From assembly GCF_040564635.1 (NCBI RefSeq), contig NZ_CP159837.1, positions 1 through 35,800 of the forward strand: a stretch of DNA of 35,800 nucleotides, written 5' to 3'. Each line of letters opens with the position of its first letter. Position 1 is the stretch's first letter. The DNA comes from Planktothricoides raciborskii GIHE-MW2. GTDB lineage: Bacteria > Cyanobacteriota > Cyanobacteriia > Cyanobacteriales > Laspinemataceae. Positions 15,036 through 24,700 of the stretch are shown here, in pieces. The position numbers and the translations under genes are program-made. The notes under the pieces were generated by a model. It saw only the letters and a list, made by a program, of their open reading frames with translations. It did not search any database and had not been told where the DNA came from.

Positions 15036-18000
15036 ATGACTGATTCGCCAAAATCTGAAAATTCATCCTTAGATCCATTATCCAGCGCCCAAGTAAGCCC
15101 TCTTTTATCCCCTAAATTGTGGCGCCGTGGGGCCATTGGTTTGGGCTTCGTCCTAGTGGTTGGAACTGCGGGCGCAATATCATGGTTATGGTTTTTTGTC
15201 AACAATGACTTAGGGCCATTAGTGGAAAAAGAACTGGGTAAACTCATCGATCGCCCGGTAAAAATTGGCCCAATTGAAGAGTTTTATCTCACGGGTTTAC
15301 GGGTGGGGGCTTCAGCAATTCCCACCACGGAAACTGACCCGGATTTTGTAGAAATTCCGACGGTAAAAGTGGGATTTGACCCTTTAATGTTGCTGTTTAG
15401 ACGCACTCTGAATTTAAAAATTTCTTTACTACAACCCACGATTTATATAGAACAAGATATCAAAAATACTTGGTTAGATTTAAACCTGAAAAAATCATCG
15501 GCTTCTCAAAAGACGGTTAATATTAATATCAAGACCGTTGAAATCACCAATGGTCAGGTGATTTTAGCCCCAAATGGCACCCGTCGCGCCCAGTTATTTG
15601 ACCTGGAAGAACCAATGGTGTTGCCTCCTGTGCTGTTGGAAAATGTCCAAGCCAAAGCCCGCTTTTTTAATCAGCAAAAAGAAACCCGCTATCATGTCAC
15701 AGCCCAACCCAAAAGCGGCGGGAATTTAACCATTAATGGTCATTCTAATTTATCCAGTTTAGCTACCAAACTCGATGTTGAAGGCAAAAATTTAGACGGT
15801 GCTAATATTATCCCATTAATTGCTAATTTACCCGTCAGAGTTGACCAAGGTAAATTAAATTGTGATTTGAAATTAAACTTAGCGGAAACCACTGTCACTG
15901 CTTGGCGGGGTAATGCTAATTTTGAAAAGGTCAACGGTCAATTAGGAACCTTAGATCAGCCCATTTCCCAGGCATCCGGTCAGGTAAAATTTTCAGATTT
16001 ACGGATAGCTTTACAAAAAACTGAGGCAATTTATGGGGAATTACCCCTAAAAGTGACTGGGACAATTGACACCAAATCTGATTATGATTTAGCAATTAGT
16101 ATCCCCTCTTTAAGTTTAGCTAATTATATTAATACTCTGGAGTTAAATCTGCCGGTTCCGGTGACTGGGGCAGCGAGTACGGAGTTACAAGTTACTGGCC
16201 CTTTGTTGAATCCTATTTTATCGGGAATGGTGGTAGCAACGGAACCGGGAAAAGTGGATTTAATTGAGGTCGGGGCAGCTAGTGCTAGATTTAGAATGGA
16301 GGGAGAAGAGTTAGCTATTACGGATATTCAACTTAAACCAATTCTGGGCGGTTTTATTTATGGTCGAGGCAATATTCAGTTAACCGAAATTCCCCAGTTA
16401 GGCTTTTATTTGCTAGGGGAAAATTTACCCGGTGATGCTATCGCCCAACTGTATCGGGGGGAAAAACCACCGTTTGCTATTGGTCGAATTCATGGCAATA
16501 CTAGAATATTAGGACAAGCGGATCAACCTACGGCACTGGTGAAGTGGCGATCGCCGGAAATGAAATATCCGGGCAGTGGAGAATTGACTATTACTCAAGA
16601 CACAATTTTATTGAATAATAGCGTCTTTCAAGTAGGGGGAGGAACCGTAAACGCGATCGGCGCTATCATGCCAACCAAAGACCGCTGGCAAGCATTCTTA
16701 AGAGCGCAAAATATCGAACTAAATCAACTCACATCTTCTACTACAAATCCCGGAGAAAATAATAGCCCAGAAAATAATAGCCCAGAAAATCCTAACCCAG
16801 AAAATAATAGCCCAGAAAATCCTAACCCAGAAAATAATATTCCAGAAAATCCTAACCCAGAAAATCCTAACCCAGAAAATCCTAACCCAGAGAATACCGC
16901 CCCAGCATATCCGGCAATTTTAGCCGGTGGGCTAAGACTTTCTGGTAAATTAACATCCTTAACTCCGGCAAATATTCAAGGGTCAGGAGAAGTAGAACTG
17001 ACCACCCTTGATGCGAAAGTCACGGGTAGAGGCACCTTGGATAAAGGAAAATGGCTGGCATCATTGGGAGTGCAAACTTTACCCGGAAAAGCCCTGCGAT
17101 TGAATCAATTAATTCCCGACTTACCCATACCAATGGAATTAGGTAGTGGCACTTTGGAATTATCGGGAACCGTAGACTCATTTGATTCAAAAAAGATTGA
17201 CCCAAAAAAGATTGATGCCAAGGGTACTTTAAAGGTGAATTTACCAGAAACTGGCATAGTGACAGCTTCCGCTAATTTACAACAAGGTCAAGTCACGGCA
17301 AGGGCAACTCTGACTAATGCAGAGGGGCGATCGCTTTCTTTAAACCCTCGGACATCGTTTTGGACACCATTACGCAGTGCTTCTGTTAGTTTAACTGAGG
17401 GAAATTTAGAACTTTCTGGGGCGATCGATCCGTTATTTGACCATTTTTTTTCTGCAAAAGTCAGCCCTGCAAAGTTATCCGATAGAATCTTGAATACTTG
17501 GTCATTTCATAGCACTATTCAGCTATTAATTGCTGGGGCAGCAGTCACAGGAAAGGGACGATTAGAACAAGGTGAAATAGAACTTAGCGCTATTTTAAAT
17601 TCTGATAACCTTTTATCGTTAAACCCCTGGAAACCGGATTTGCCTGTTCCCCTGGAATTAACAGCGGGTAGTCTGGAACTTTCCGGGTCAATTGCGCCAA
17701 TTTTATCTGGGGATAAACCCGTCTCTGACATATTGAATAGTTGGTCTGGTCATAGCACTATTCAGCTATTAATTGCTGGGGCAGCAGTGACCGGAAAGGG
17801 ACGGTTAAAACAAGGGCAACTAGAACTCAGCGCTATTTTAAATTATGATAACTTTTTATCGTTAAATGCCTGGAAACCGGATTTGCCTGTTCCCCTGGGT
17901 GTCACCGCAGGGAATGTGGAACTTTCCGGTAAAATAGATAGTTTATTAGCTCAATTTTATGCCGGAAATGGTGACATTAATTTTAGGGGTTTAAATACTT

Positions 18001-21000
18001 GGTCTGGTCGGGGCAATGTCCAATTAAATCTGGCCGGAAATGCGATCGCCAGTCAAGGGAGTTTTATGGGCGATCGCTGGCAAGTTTCTCTGAATGCAGA
18101 AAACTTAAATCTTAATTCATTAGCCCCAAAAACCCGGAGTTTGCCCGAACCTGTAACGGCCACAGGTTCAGTAAATTTATCGGGGTTTCTCACTTCTTTT
18201 TCTCCCCAGGATATTCAAGCAGAGGGCGAATTTACTCTGGTTAATCAACTTAGTTTAAATTATAGCCAAAGTTCGGGGTTATCTCAACTCTTTCCTTTAT
18301 ATAGTGAGTGGGGTTGGAATGGAGAAGTTTTACAAATTAAACAAGCAAAAGCCCCTGGTTTAAGTCTAGATGGAGAATTATTTGTCCAGTGGCAAAACCA
18401 ACGCCCCACGGTGAGTAAATTTGACCTGAATCTTCAGGTAAACCAATTTAATTTAGCGGCTTTACCCTTGCCCCTAAATGTGGGCAAAACACCGGAACAT
18501 TTAACCCTGGAAAGTTCAGGCAATCTAGAAAATAAAATATCCCCGATTTTGCCATTCATGCCATTGGCGATCGCGGGTTTATTAGACTTTAACGGTCGGT
18601 TGCGAGGTCAGATCAACCCCAGTTTTTTTAACCATGAAAGCCAAACTATTCCCGAACTGCTGTTAAATTCTCAGATTTGGATCGCTGGGGATTTACAGGT
18701 GCAAAATTTAGCGGTTAATGATTGGCAATTTGCCTCCTCTTTATCGGGAAAAGTTAATCTGGATACTCATCAGAGTTTGCAGGTTAACCTAGAAGGAGAT
18801 AACACTCAAATTGCTTTAGCAATTAATAATCCAATATATCAAAATATCTCCACCTGGTCAGCCAACGGATTGGTCAATAATGCGGAAACGATTCTATCCG
18901 CAAATTTAGCCCAGCAACAACTATCGATTGCTGTGGAAAATTTCCCGTTAAGTCGGTTAAATATTGCCCCTGCCCCTGCCTATTATTATAATTCCGTTGG
19001 GGGCATATTGAACGGTAATTTTAATTTAAACTTAGCCACGTTTTTGGGCAATGGCAAAATTGCGATCGCCCATCCAGCAGTTGGCAATTTTTTCATGGAT
19101 CAAATTACAGCGGAAATTTATAGCGATCGCGGCAAAATAGCGATTTCCAACGCTATTTTAAAAATGAACCAGAGTGAGTATCGCCTCGATGCCCAATTTA
19201 GCGCCAATCCGAAATCGGAAATTCACGGTCAACTGACCATAAACCAAGGAAATATCTCAGATGCTTTGGCGGCAATGCGCTGGTTTACCACTGATGACCT
19301 CAAAAGAGGTTTACTACCTCCCAATTATGGGAATCAAGACAGTCTAAAAACGGCATCTGCTGGCTTGCCTGAAGCGACATTATATCAGCAATTAAGCCGA
19401 TTCGCAGAAATAAAAGCCAAACTCTTGCAAATTGCGATGGAACGGCAACAGGCAGCCTTCCCTAAATTGGTAGATATTCGCGGATTGGTGAATGGTGAAA
19501 TTAGATTTAAAGGGTCTTTAGCTGCGGGAATTAATGCCAGCTTAAATCTCGTCGCCAATAATTTAGAATGGCGATCGCAACCCAGTTATGCCATGCCTAC
19601 CCCAGAGGGGTTAGAACGGTTAGATAATCGGGTGATTAATATTGACCGGGTAATTTTTCAAGGCAGTTTTCAGGATGGCCATTTAATTGCCCAACCTTTG
19701 CGGGTAGAACAAGAAGCAACCTTGATTTCTTATGTGGGGACAATTTTTGGTGAAAACCAGTCAGGACAGTTACAAATCAGAAATTTATCCGGTGAGGATA
19801 TTCGCAATTTTATTGATGTCCCTGGATACCGGGTTGATGGTCTATTAGATTTAACCGCTAACCTGGCGGGAAATTGGCAAAATCTCCAAGCCAGAGGAGA
19901 AATCAGTTTTTCTGATGTGCGATTAAATGGGGAAAAATTGGCGAATATTAAAGGAGGATTTAACTATGGTAATTCTCGGTTAGCAATTAGCACCATTGAA
20001 CCCAATAATTTGCAAATTTTTACCAACTTGCCGGTCCCTCCTTTTCCCGGAAATGAGCAATTTAGCCTGAATGTAAATATTAAAAATGAAGGGCTGACTT
20101 TGGCGAATATTTTAACCGGGCAACAAGTGACCTGGGTTGATGGCAATGGAGAACTAAAACTTCAGGTAGAAGGAAAGTTAAATTCCGACCAAGGAACCCT
20201 GACAGATATCACTGCCAATGGTAGCGCGATCGCCTCTAATGCCACCATTAATGCCCAAGCCTTACCGGAACCTTTAACCAATCTGAATGGACGAGTATTT
20301 TTTAACGAAAATCTGATTTTTGTGGAAGGAATTGACGGACAATTTAGTCAAGGAAACATTTTAGCCCAAGGGTTTTTGCCGATTTTTCGCCCCTTATCGA
20401 GAAACGAGATTAATTTATTTAGGACGGGTAAATTTGCCGCCATGTTGCGTCAAGCACAAGGGGAAAATAGCGATGAAACATTAAGGGCTAACCAGCCAGA
20501 AATACTTGATTATTTAAGACTTGAATTAGAGGGAGTTGAAATTAACTTCAAAGATTTATATCGAGGGGGAGTGGTGGGTCAATTACAAATTACAGGCACG
20601 GGATTTTCTCCGCAAATTGGGGGTAAAATTACTTTGTCTGATGGCATAGTATTACTACCGGATTCCTCAGAAATTGCCCCGAATCGTCCGTTATTAGAAG
20701 AAATCCAAGTCTTTACCCCACAATATAAAAATTTACAACTCACTTTAGGGGAAAATATTCGCATTGCTAATCCCCCATTATTAGAATTTATCGGCAGCGG
20801 AGATTTGTTGGTGAATGGATTTTTTGAAGATTTAAAACCTGCCGGAATTATTCGCTTAAAAGAAGGAGAAGTGAATTTATTTGCTACTCAATTTAGATTA
20901 ATCGATGGCTATGAGCATTTTGCGGAATTTACCGGAGATTTAGACCCAAATATTGAAGTGCGATTAGTGACTTCTGTCCCCGAAGTGACTCGGCGAGAAT

Positions 21001-21539
21001 TTTCCGCAACTTCGGCTTCAGAAATTCGGGAAGCGGTGAATACTGGCATCGGAGAATTGCGGACAGTTCGGGTAGAAGCGGTGGTTAGTGGACGGTCTTC
21101 TCAAATTTATAATACGGCAGTGGAATTAAAAAGTAATCCCGCGAGAGATGAAGCGGAAATTGTGGCGTTAATTGGCGGCGGTTTTGCGAATACTTTGGGC
21201 CGGGGGGATAGTCCATTGGCGATCGCCAATTTAGCCGGTTCTACGGTGCTAAAAAATGTCCAAACTGAAATTGGTGATGCCTTTGGTTTAAGTGAATTTA
21301 GGTTATTGCCGGTGATGGTGCAGTCCGGGGGAAATACTCGTCTGGCTTTAGAAGTTGAAGCGGGAGTTGATTTAGGTCGTCAATTTTCTTTTTCCGTGCT
21401 CTGGCCGAAGCTTTTTCTAGATAATGAAAATACGCGATATAATATTCGTTATCGATTTAACGATCGCCTTCTATTGCGAGGCTCTACGGATTTTCAAGGA
21501 GATACTCGCGCTAGAATTGACTATGAATTTAGGTTTTGA
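15036..21539 (+). CDS. tamB: TamB/TIC236-like translocation and assembly module protein
   Basis: This 2167-residue envelope protein belongs to the AsmA/TamB group of bridge-like proteins, which span the periplasm and work with an Omp85 partner. The plant chloroplast counterpart is TIC236, of similar size. A short polar N-terminus is followed by one membrane anchor (about residues 32-55, GAIGLGFVLVVGTAGAISWLWFF), then IDRPVKIGPIEEFYLTGLRVG, the usual beginning of the periplasmic part. The body is long beta-rich repeats (many LxLSGxIDS and VTGxGRLxxG strands). The C-terminal 400 residues form the TamB_C/DUF490 domain, ending in RYRFNDRLLLRGSTDFQGD and an aromatic terminal DYEFRF, as in outer-membrane-interacting homologues. 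Oddities are an Asn/Pro/Glu repeat at 16753-16895, a duplicated module (17493/17736), and a leader without Shine-Dalgarno made of tandem repeats. It converges with the CHAT gene downstream. Confidence 0.93.
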   Translation: MTDSPKSENSSLDPLSSAQVSPLLSPKLWRRGAIGLGFVLVVGTAGAISWLWFFVNNDLGPLVEKELGKLIDRPVKIGPIEEFYLTGLRVGASAIPTTETDPDFVEIPTVKVGFDPLMLLFRRTLNLKISLLQPTIYIEQDIKNTWLDLNLKKSSASQKTVNINIKTVEITNGQVILAPNGTRRAQLFDLEEPMVLPPVLLENVQAKARFFNQQKETRYHVTAQPKSGGNLTINGHSNLSSLATKLDVEGKNLDGANIIPLIANLPVRVDQGKLNCDLKLNLAETTVTAWRGNANFEKVNGQLGTLDQPISQASGQVKFSDLRIALQKTEAIYGELPLKVTGTIDTKSDYDLAISIPSLSLANYINTLELNLPVPVTGAASTELQVTGPLLNPILSGMVVATEPGKVDLIEVGAASARFRMEGEELAITDIQLKPILGGFIYGRGNIQLTEIPQLGFYLLGENLPGDAIAQLYRGEKPPFAIGRIHGNTRILGQADQPTALVKWRSPEMKYPGSGELTITQDTILLNNSVFQVGGGTVNAIGAIMPTKDRWQAFLRAQNIELNQLTSSTTNPGENNSPENNSPENPNPENNSPENPNPENNIPENPNPENPNPENPNPENTAPAYPAILAGGLRLSGKLTSLTPANIQGSGEVELTTLDAKVTGRGTLDKGKWLASLGVQTLPGKALRLNQLIPDLPIPMELGSGTLELSGTVDSFDSKKIDPKKIDAKGTLKVNLPETGIVTASANLQQGQVTARATLTNAEGRSLSLNPRTSFWTPLRSASVSLTEGNLELSGAIDPLFDHFFSAKVSPAKLSDRILNTWSFHSTIQLLIAGAAVTGKGRLEQGEIELSAILNSDNLLSLNPWKPDLPVPLELTAGSLELSGSIAPILSGDKPVSDILNSWSGHSTIQLLIAGAAVTGKGRLKQGQLELSAILNYDNFLSLNAWKPDLPVPLGVTAGNVELSGKIDSLLAQFYAGNGDINFRGLNTWSGRGNVQLNLAGNAIASQGSFMGDRWQVSLNAENLNLNSLAPKTRSLPEPVTATGSVNLSGFLTSFSPQDIQAEGEFTLVNQLSLNYSQSSGLSQLFPLYSEWGWNGEVLQIKQAKAPGLSLDGELFVQWQNQRPTVSKFDLNLQVNQFNLAALPLPLNVGKTPEHLTLESSGNLENKISPILPFMPLAIAGLLDFNGRLRGQINPSFFNHESQTIPELLLNSQIWIAGDLQVQNLAVNDWQFASSLSGKVNLDTHQSLQVNLEGDNTQIALAINNPIYQNISTWSANGLVNNAETILSANLAQQQLSIAVENFPLSRLNIAPAPAYYYNSVGGILNGNFNLNLATFLGNGKIAIAHPAVGNFFMDQITAEIYSDRGKIAISNAILKMNQSEYRLDAQFSANPKSEIHGQLTINQGNISDALAAMRWFTTDDLKRGLLPPNYGNQDSLKTASAGLPEATLYQQLSRFAEIKAKLLQIAMERQQAAFPKLVDIRGLVNGEIRFKGSLAAGINASLNLVANNLEWRSQPSYAMPTPEGLERLDNRVINIDRVIFQGSFQDGHLIAQPLRVEQEATLISYVGTIFGENQSGQLQIRNLSGEDIRNFIDVPGYRVDGLLDLTANLAGNWQNLQARGEISFSDVRLNGEKLANIKGGFNYGNSRLAISTIEPNNLQIFTNLPVPPFPGNEQFSLNVNIKNEGLTLANILTGQQVTWVDGNGELKLQVEGKLNSDQGTLTDITANGSAIASNATINAQALPEPLTNLNGRVFFNENLIFVEGIDGQFSQGNILAQGFLPIFRPLSRNEINLFRTGKFAAMLRQAQGENSDETLRANQPEILDYLRLELEGVEINFKDLYRGGVVGQLQITGTGFSPQIGGKITLSDGIVLLPDSSEIAPNRPLLEEIQVFTPQYKNLQLTLGENIRIANPPLLEFIGSGDLLVNGFFEDLKPAGIIRLKEGEVNLFATQFRLIDGYEHFAEFTGDLDPNIEVRLVTSVPEVTRREFSATSASEIREAVNTGIGELRTVRVEAVVSGRSSQIYNTAVELKSNPARDEAEIVALIGGGFANTLGRGDSPLAIANLAGSTVLKNVQTEIGDAFGLSEFRLLPVMVQSGGNTRLALEVEAGVDLGRQFSFSVLWPKLFLDNENTRYNIRYRFNDRLLLRGSTDFQGDTRARIDYEFRF
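16753..16895 (+). repeat. In-frame 15-bp repeat encoding PEN(N/P)(S/N) in tamB
   Basis: About nine to ten 15-bp units encode P-E-N-N-S or P-E-N-P-N pentapeptides, near residues 573-620. The segment is polar, probably unstructured, and interrupts the beta-rich body. Being a multiple of three, copy changes would keep frame. Confidence 0.93.
17493..17899 (+). repeat. Duplicated 243-bp (81-residue) module within tamB
   Basis: A segment starting at 17493 recurs at 17736, exactly 243 bp later. Both encode HSTIQLLIAGAAVTGKGRL, then ELSAIL and WKPDLPVPL, with strong nucleotide identity over about 165 bp each. This looks like a recent in-frame tandem duplication of one structural repeat of the bridge. 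Confidence 0.9.
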
Positions 21540-21549
21540 TTTTTTGATC

Positions 21550-21737
21550 AGAAACCGGGTTTCTTAATTTAATCTCTGCTTGAGGGCAAAAAGTTAACCA
21601 GAAACCCGGTTTCTTGTCCCTGGGGGGTGAGAAACCGGGAGAGGTTAGAAACCGGGTTTCTTGAGACAACCTTTGCCACCAACCAACAACTCTCATAGAA
21701 ACCCGGTTTCTGGGAAAGCCCGGTTTCTTGTCCCTGG
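21550..21737. repeat. Cluster of palindromic elements between tamB and the first CHAT gene
   Basis: A full element spans 21550-21615: AGAAACCGGGTTTCTT, a core containing AATCTCTGCT and GCAAAAAGTT, then AGAAACCCGGTTTCTT. Additional arms follow at 21631, 21647-21662, 21697-21711 and about 21718-21730, separated by TTGTCCCTGGGG-type spacers. The cluster fills the gap between two convergent genes and so may end transcription from both sides. Confidence 0.9.
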
Positions 21738-21754
21738 GGTTTCTTGTTCCTGGT

Positions 21755-24700
21755 CTACCAAGGGCTACCAATTAGGGTAAATGCTGACCAATAATAAGGA
21801 TGAGTTAACTTTTGGTTTTCTGCATTTTGCAAAGCCTCTGGTAACGGATAAGTGTCGCGAGAACCGCGTAATTGACCATCTACTACTTCGACGTTACCGT
21901 TAATCATTGATAACTGGGCTTGTCGCATGGCTTCCGCTTTAATTGGGGCTGAACTTAGCTGGTTATAAAATTCAGTCATTAGGCCAAAAGTTCCCTCATC
22001 ACTCACATACCAAAGAGACGCGATCGCAGTTTTCACTCCTGCTTGTAGGGCTAAACCAGCAAATCCTAATTCTGCTTCTGGGGAACCGACTGCGGTGCGG
22101 CAAGCGGACAGCACTAATAACTCCACTGGAGGATTAGTAAATCCTAACTGACGAATATCATCCAGATGCAACTTTTGATCCCATAGCTGAATATATGAAT
22201 TGCTAATCTCTCCCGGTTCAAATTCTCCATGAGTCGCCATGTGAACAATCGGATATTGTTTATCCGCATATTGTGCTTGAATATTATTTAAGGTAAATTC
22301 CTGATTCATAAAAGAATCTCCATGACGAATTTGTTGGGTAATAGTTTGCAATTCTGCGGGAACTGCCGGTAAGGAATTTAAATCAGAAAATTCACTAGAA
22401 CCCATGCCTAAAACCGAGGCATTTTGAATATTTTGATACCGGGTATCTGTGAGGCTAAGAGATGGCATCAGACCCAGGCTATATTTTTCTACCAGGAAAT
22501 GTTCCCCGTCATGGATCGCTGCCACTGGCAAAGCCCGCAAACCCTGATCCATAATAAATGCGATGTTTTCAATTTGTTGAAGGTCTAATTCTTCTTTTAA
22601 GGGAGCAATTAACCATTGATAAAGCTGTTGGCCTGCTGGCAAATATTTTTTCTGGCGGCGATATCTCGGCGACGTGATATAATCGATAAAATTATTCGCC
22701 GTTGCGATCACTTCACCGCGAGTCGCTGACAGAGATTTTTTAATCGGATGTCCATTTGCGGTGACTAAGATTAACTCCAGAGGATCATTGTCAGAAATAC
22801 CCGATCGAGAAGTGAAACCAAAACAGACATAAACTAAAGCCGGTTTTACCCCTGTTTCTGACTCAATTTGTTGAATAATATTTTGGGCTTCTGCTAAAGT
22901 CGTGGTTGCCGGAGAATTCACTTCACCAATATAGTCATTAAATCTTTGACTAAAAGCTTGTTCGATCGCCCCCATACCCGGATCCAAAATCGCCACTTTA
23001 TCTGGTTGAGATATTTTTTCTGGGTCTAGGAGATCCTCCTCTTCTTCTGAATTGTTTGGTATATCAATAGCGATCGCCGCTTCCTCTGGGTCAACGATTT
23101 TCGGATCCAAAATCGCCACCTTTGGTGGTGGAGGTGGTGTAGTGACCACCGTTGCTGGTGGAGTGACCACCGTTGCTGGTGGAGTGACCACCGTTGCTGG
23201 TGGAGTGACCACCGTTGCTGGTGGAGTGACCACCGTTGCTGGTGGAGTGACCACCGTTGCTGGAGTGACCACAGATGATGATGAATTCACCGGAGGTGCT
23301 GGTGGACTGGGCGGAGGTTCCGAGTCTAGCTGGGGCGATACTGGAGTATCATCCACTGGGGCTGGTGCCACTGGAATCGGTTTTGCCTGCGGTTCTGGCT
23401 CTAGCTGGGGCGATACTGGAGTATCATCCACTGGGGCTGGTGCCACTGGAACCGTTGGGGTTTGTATATGAATATCGCCCTGTTCCACTGGACCAGGCAA
23501 AATAGACCCCAAGGGAATGGTATTATCGGCACTCGTGGTAATCACCCCTGCGGTGCCATTGGTGCTGGGATCTCCCACCACAAACGGGATATTTTGACTA
23601 CCACCATCGTGACGGATAGTGATACTACCACCGCCATTTCCTCCCGCAGTAGAAATACTGGCAATTTGGCCATTTTGGTCAGTAAAACTATTTGTTGATC
23701 GGAAAAAGCGCCCAGTGGAAATATCAACATTGCCACCACTACCACTTGATCCACCTTGGGCATTAATAAATCCTACTTGAATATCGTTTTCTGGGTCGAG
23801 CAAAACATTCCCCGCATTGCCTACAATACCACTGCTATTTATATCCCCAGTCGTGATAGTGGTTTTGGCGATCGCGGTAATATCTCCCCCGGTTGTGCCA
23901 GTAGAAATTAAATTTCCGGTGGTGACAATTCCCGTGGGACTATTAACTGTAATTGCCCCGCCTACAGCTTCCGGGTTAGAACTATCAAGATTTCCGGCGG
24001 TAATATCACCCTGACGATTGCTTAAACTAATTTTACCGCCATTAGTTGTAATGTTATTTGTGGTTAGCTGATTCTGGGCATTCAAGATTACATTTGCACC
24101 CGTTGTGGTGATATCACGATTAAGCTGAATAGTGTTGGCGGTTGCCTGCAATCCACTGTTAATGATACTATTAGTAATCAGGCTATTTAAAGTCGTGTTA
24201 TTCCCAATGGCACCTGTAAAAGCAATCGTGCCATTGCCTGCATTTAAAGTTAGTTTTTGGTTGCCATCAATTGTTCCGGTGAATAAGATATTTCCCAGCC
24301 CCGTACCACTGTCTAAAGTAATATCGTTACCGAGAATGGTATTGCCATTAATAAGGATGTTTTGGTTATTGGTAATAATCCCAGAATTGAGAGTTATATG
24401 ATTACTGCTCAAATTCACTGAGGCATTATCGGTGCCAGTAATGATGCCATTGACGGCGATCGCACCATTCGGCGATCGTATTGTCACCGGATCGCTAAAG
24501 CTAATATTCCCTAAATTTACCATCCCAGTGCCATCACTTCGTCCAATGGTAATACTACTAAATCCATCAGATAAATTAGCGATTTCTGCGGCAGAAAGGT
24601 TAAAGGTTCCTGTTTCTCCTCCAATGTCAATGGTGGTGTTTGGATTAAATGGTTGTAAGATGAGATTACCTGGGCTAGTGAGGGAATTTTTCAGAGAAAT

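Noticed and set aside
14659..15247. Leftward frames across the GGGTGTA/CCCACAC repeats
   Set aside because: Products of heptamer repeats overlapping DUF3110 or tamB coding sequence; no start context.
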